DNA from: Stictocephala bisonia
Lineage: Eukaryota > Arthropoda > Insecta > Hemiptera > Membracidae
DNA length: 64,000 nt
Reading direction: 5' to 3'
NCBI GenBank assembly: GCA_035578905.1
Contig: JAQJVL010000002.1
Coordinates: forward strand, 10,354,717 to 10,418,716
How positions within the stretch are numbered: the stretch's first letter is position 1; every line of letters begins with the position of its first letter. A program made the position numbers and the translations under genes. The notes under the pieces were generated by a model that did not search any database, was not told where the DNA came from, and worked only from the letters and a program-made list of their open reading frames with translations. Below are positions 60,014-64,000 of the stretch, piece after piece.

Positions 60014-61639
60014 ATTATCGAAAAAGATCCAAAAATTGATCTTAAACCTGGGTTTCTCGATATAGTATTACAAAACTGCCAGAATTATGTACATGAATGT
60101 CATATGTGATGCTGAGATAATCTTAAATAATAATAAACCTTTCATTTAATTAGTAATAACAATTGATAAGTGTTGTGTGAAAATAGTGATGTGGAAAAAT
60201 GAATAAAGTTGTGTGAAATGGAAATATAAACTAAACATTACACAAAATACATTAATCTAAAAGCCAAATACAATTGACTATTTGATCAAAGTTTTTAAAA
60301 AACTAAAATTTTTGGACCATGACACTAGGTAAAAATGTTTTTATAAGCTCTAGATAAGCGTAGACATAGGACTATAAAATAGTTTTCCTCAAAAATATAA
60401 AATTAGGTACTAATAATCCTGATATTACTACCAATCACGGCCTTTGTTATCATTCACCATAAGAATGTAAAGCTTGAAAAAAGAGATTATTTTTGAATAA
60501 ATTAAGCATGCGATTCGAATATAAATAACAAAATTACTAAAACGCTGAGGCACAAGCGTAGCGAGTGACGGGGTTAGCGTGCCATGCGTGCTGAGTTGTC
60601 CCCTAGTTTTATTATACGAGCAAGACACCACAAAAATCATGGTGATCGATTTATATTGACCACTTTATCTCCCTTAAATCAGGAATTTTAAAATGGATTA
60701 GTGTATCGACAGTTTACGTATTCGCCTTTTAAGAGCATCAATAATTTTATATTCTGATTAAATTTACAATACAATCATTTAAAATCATTTTTAACTTCAA
60801 ATAAGGCAGGCTACAATTCTTGAACTTTCAAATATATTGTTAAAATAATGCTTAAGCTAATTTTTATGTTTTTTTTCCATTTTGTAAATTAGAAACAAAG
60901 CACGGGTTTTATATAGTGTATATGAATGAACAATTTTTAATATAAATACTCTAATGATTTAAGCGATATATAGATACAATATATTCAATATAATATTTTT
61001 TTAATAATAATAATAACAGTTACCTGTAAATAACAGACGACATTTTATTGAAAAAAGGCAGGTCTCTAACAAACTAAAATAGGTAGGAGACCGACTCATT
61101 TAAACAGATGATATATCTCCAAAAAGCTAAAACTCAAACTCAAAACATGCTTTATTTGGACAGATATATATCTGCATAACAGCGTCGTATTTACATTGGA
61201 AACTTATTGTAAGTTTACAAATTTTATTCATTGTCAATTCGTAAAAATGTCGTCATTATAATGACATTAAAACTACACATTATAATTAGGCTAATACCAC
61301 TGACTCATCCACTCATAGTTGTAACTAAAAAAGTACTAAGCCTACGAGGCTGAAATGTTGTAGTCAAAGGTCTGATGTTGTAGATGTGCAATAAGGATTT
61401 TGAAAAATTCTTAGTAAATCAAAGATGGCAGCCTTTTTACTGCCAACAATTTTAAATGCCAAAAACAGCGTTTCTTTAATTGGACTGTAGCGGCTAAATG
61501 AACAGTAAAACTAACACCATTTTCTGTTCCTGATTTGAGATGATCTACAACTTTGGCCCTATGACTTTTTGCTCTATCTCACCTCTTTCATCCTCAGGTA
61601 GAGCTAGATTTTAAATTTGTGCGTGTAAATCCAATTGGT
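60014..61639. other. AT-rich stretch without a recognisable gene
   Basis: Contains the perfect palindrome GTCATTATAATGAC at 61252-61265. The 70-codon minus-strand ORF at 60428 has no domain. Confidence 0.5.
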
Positions 61640-62064
61640 TAATTTACGGCCTCTAAGAAGAGACTTACAGATTTTTCTACACTGTGAAACTTTGTTATCT
61701 AGGAGAACATACTGTATTCAATGGGAAAATATACGTCTTCTGAACACATGTATAGCCAGGTCATAAGACTGCCAAACATGGCCAGTAACACGATATTTCA
61801 CTGTTTCAGAGTACATTGCAGTACTTTGTGCCCTCTAAAAGTAGACTTAGAGATTTGTCTAGACTTTTTAAACATTTTTATCTAAGAGGACAAACTGATT
61901 TTAATCGGAAAATTTACAATTTAATTTGACCAAATGCATTAGCTAGTTCACAGTACATGGCTAAATATGGCGAGAAACCCGATATTTCACTGATTCAGAG
62001 TCCATTACAGTACTTTGCGCCATCTAAAGGTGGACTTACAGATTTGTCTAGACTTTGAAACCTA
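61640..62064. repeat. Tandem repeat, ~185 bp unit, ~2.3 copies
   Basis: GACTTACAGATTTTTC (61661), GACTTAGAGATTTGTC (61842) and GACTTACAGATTTGTC (62032) mark successive units. Each is followed by TATCTA(A/G)GAG-type sequence and GATATTTCACTG. The third unit is cut off by the Helitron. Confidence 0.85.
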
Positions 62065-62286
62065 TCTATATATATATAAAAGCCATTTACCACTCATCAC
62101 TACTTCTCCAAAACTATACGACCGATTGATTTGAAATTTTGTACGTAGGTTTATTTTGACTCCTAGAGGCCCACTAAGAAAGGATTTCCCTCTCCGACGT
62201 CAGAAATCAGTCCCACTGGCCTCCAAAAATCGATAAATTTGTGGTAGCCTAACTTTTAAAATTCAAAATAATTTATATAGTATACA

Positions 62287-62299
62287 TAACATCAGCTGT
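62287..62299. repeat. Left copy of 13 bp target-site duplication
   Basis: TAACATCAGCTGT, repeated exactly at 62666-62678 on the far side of the LINE insertion. Confidence 0.9.
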
Positions 62300-62665
62300 G
62301 GGTTGAGTAAACCGCACGTTAAGCTGGTGGTGGGACTCATCACCGGTCACGGCAAATTCCGGAGGCATCTAAAAACGGTGGGACTCTTTACGGAGGATCC
62401 CATCTGTCGCCTCTGTGGGGAGGACGAAGAGTCGGCAGAACACATTGTCCTGGAGTGTGAGGCCCTTGGTGCCAGGAGAAGAGCACTTTTTGAAGGCTCA
62501 CCTCTGGGACAGTTGGAAATTACTAATCTAGTGAAGAAGCTCCTTGACCTGGTCAAGGATTGCCAGCTTTACGACGATTAGGCACCGGGATTGGCACAAA
62601 AAGCCTTAGGCTTCGTTGCAAGGGTTGGCTGGACCAACTGCATATCCCCATATCAACTAACTAAC
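62300..62665 (+). pseudogene. 5'-truncated non-LTR retrotransposon nested in Helitron
   Basis: The open frame (62303-62581, no ATG) reads VVGLITGHGKFRRHL, then DPICRLCGEDEESAEHIVLE ending in C. This is the C-terminal region of ORF2 in R1/Jockey/I-type elements: the TGHG...HL segment and a CX2CX8HX4C zinc knuckle, with all four ligands intact. The frame ends in TAG at 62581. A ~84 bp 3' UTR follows, and the element ends in CTAACTAACTAAC, a short-repeat tail. Exact 13 bp duplications flank it. Only ~92 codons remain, so it is dead on arrival, yet the frame is undamaged, pointing to a recent insertion. Confidence 0.92.
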
Positions 62666-62678
62666 TAACATCAGCTGT
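62666..62678. repeat. Right copy of 13 bp target-site duplication
   Basis: TAACATCAGCTGT, identical to 62287-62299. The duplicated TAAC merges with the LINE tail. Confidence 0.9.
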
Positions 62679-62816
62679 TCTAAATTGATATAAAATGGAT
62701 ACGGTGTAAATTGAAAGCTTGCTGCACATTTTGATTTTATAATCCAAACTCAATATTATGACCAGCGAAGTGGAGGAGAGGGTACCGCTAGTAACACGAT
62801 AAAACAAACGTACCTA

Positions 62817-62847
62817 AACTAAAATTTAATAATATTAAATTTTAGTT
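62817..62847. repeat. Perfect 14 bp hairpin
   Basis: AACTAAAATTTAAT-AAT-ATTAAATTTTAGTT, exact, 25 bp past the Helitron 3' end. Confidence 0.9.
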
Positions 62848-63649
62848 GAATACGTTGAAAAACTAAGTGTATCAGTTTCCGATATTTATCTCCTTCAAAT
62901 TAACACTTTTTTAAAGAATAAAATTAAACTAAATTTTATTTCAGCTGACAGTGGTGAAGGATTTTTTTATTTGATAACTGAATGTTGTTTTATATAAATT
63001 AATAAAACGTTATCAGTGTCATACGTCACTTATGAGGAAACCCTATACTTCTACTTCGTGGAAAGCAGTAACATTGAAAGTCTTTATTCCATTATTTTCA
63101 ACGGTATAGCCAACACATTACAAATTTGATTACACATTACAAAAATGAACACATTAGAGTTCAGAAAACAACAAAAGGATGAATTCAGGGCCGCTATATG
63201 CTGTCTTATAAATGAACCTAAAATAAAACATAGCAAGCTGTACAAGAACCAAAGAGTAAACGAGAAAAAACAATAAATTATTATTACAACAAAAGAGCAA
63301 TATGTTCCTGTTTTTATAACGTGCAATAAATGTAATGAATAAAAACCAACAATAAAGACAATAATATAATTAATAATAACGAAAATCTTAATAAATTAAT
63401 ATACTACAACAGATATAAATATTTAATAAGTAGAATGAATGGTCATACCAAGTGGTATAATAAATACAACATCAAAAAGATTAGAAGCCAAGAGGATACA
63501 TAACAAAATGTAACTTTCAAACTAGAACTAAAACACAAGCAATATAGTAACGAACAATAAAAAAGTTTGTTTCTTTAAAAAACATATTCCCCTTGGATTA
63601 TTCCATCCTTATATTTACCGAACAGATTAAAAATCTAAAAGATTAATTT
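62848..63649. other. AT-rich stretch without a recognisable gene
   Basis: Nothing recognised. The 80-codon minus-strand ORF at 63084 is Phe/Cys-rich and unconvincing. Confidence 0.45.
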
Positions 63650-63950
63650 CCATGTAAAGAATCGAAGTTGCTTTACGGTTCTCCCGACGTTCCCGCCGGG
63701 GACCACAGGTTTCGTTCGGCCCATTCTGTTTTTGCCGCCCATGATTCTCCATGGAACCTGTCCCATCTGCTGTCGATAATCTCACGAGTTTAGTGTAAGT
63801 TCTTATCTTTACTGACGGAATCCCAATGAGGTTGAGCTTGTAGCCTCCCCGCCTCAACCAACAGCAGGACAACTGTCTTTACAACTTACCCTCGTAGGCC
63901 GACTTGCGTTACAGATTTAAAAAGGATTCCTTCGGATCCTTAAACTGTGA
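63650..63950 (-). CDS. Candidate exon region in GC-rich island (speculative)
   Basis: This island is GC-richer than anything nearby. The minus strand carries CGAGG|GTAAGTTG at 63890/63889, a strong 5' splice site. Separately, a minus-strand frame (63872-63627) contains GSMENHGRQKQNGPNETCGP followed by an Arg/Glu-rich part. The donor and this frame are mutually exclusive as one transcript unless the donor is unused. On the plus strand TTAGT|GTAAGT near 63796 is another possible donor. The island may be an exon, or part of a dispersed element. No family recognised. Confidence 0.2.
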
Positions 63951-64000
63951 TCTTGGCGGAAACAGCATATTCTTTAACTAATTGATGCAATTAATTGGGA

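Larger units (their letters stand above)
62065..62791 (+). mobile_element. Non-autonomous Helitron, interrupted by a LINE
   Basis: It begins with TC directly after A (62064) and ends with CTAG directly before T (62792), the A-TC...CTAG-T pattern of Helitrons. The 5' end TCTATATATATATAAAAG and the 3' end GCGAAGTGGAGGAG then GGTACCGCTAG look like insect Helitrons, from memory. Removing the nested LINE and one duplicate leaves about 350 bp with no Rep/helicase, so it is non-autonomous. A strong subterminal hairpin was not obvious. Confidence 0.75.

Overview
This is a eukaryotic, AT-rich, almost entirely non-coding window, most likely from an insect nuclear genome. The basis is a run of four CCTAA units (the arthropod telomere motif, here internal), GGTTAGGTTACG-type minisatellites, Jockey/R1-like non-LTR retrotransposon debris, a Helitron with insect-style ends, and hAT-like MITEs. 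A hemipteran is plausible but unproven. No complete protein gene, tRNA, rRNA or CRISPR array could be supported.

The window is a mosaic of tandem arrays and dispersed elements. Tandem repeats make up roughly a fifth of it: 111-117 bp units (1.87-3.57 kb), 190 bp (7.70-8.64), ~107 bp (8.97-9.29), 146 bp (15.40-16.69), 22 bp (25.51-25.85), 32 bp (26.32-26.90), 87 bp (34.06-35.57), 107 bp (36.55-37.97), ~21 bp (39.13-39.30), 29 bp (40.95-41.47), 21 bp (44.37-45.12), ~1.86 kb of uninterrupted CT dinucleotide (55.79-57.65) and ~185 bp (61.64-62.06). The long ORFs here (Leu-Ser or Arg-Glu repeats, 7-residue repeats) are products of repeat arithmetic.

Dispersed families: (i) eleven copies or pieces of a ~260 bp MITE with CACAGAG...CTCTGTG ends and 7-8 bp imperfect flanking repeats (hAT-like); (ii) two tRNA-derived SINE families with different heads but a common 3' half and AAAT-rich tails; (iii) a 5S-rRNA-derived element near 59 kb with a fragment at 47.2 kb; (iv) a ~255 bp MITE present at 38.7 and 59.8 kb; (v) a ~980 bp foldback element at 4.5-5.4 kb; (vi) three dead non-LTR C-terminal fragments; (vii) a Helitron at 62.07-62.79 kb carrying a nested, 5'-truncated LINE with a 13 bp target-site duplication.

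Between repeats lie small GC-richer islands. Several on the minus strand (14.7, 17.7, 31.2, 42.0, 52.8 and 63.9 kb) read like short exons with reasonable splice signals, so the window could lie in long introns of a minus-strand gene. This is speculative. The most interesting signals are the two SINE families sharing one tail, the nested Helitron/LINE insertion, the very long perfect CT tract, and the in-frame 87 bp array.
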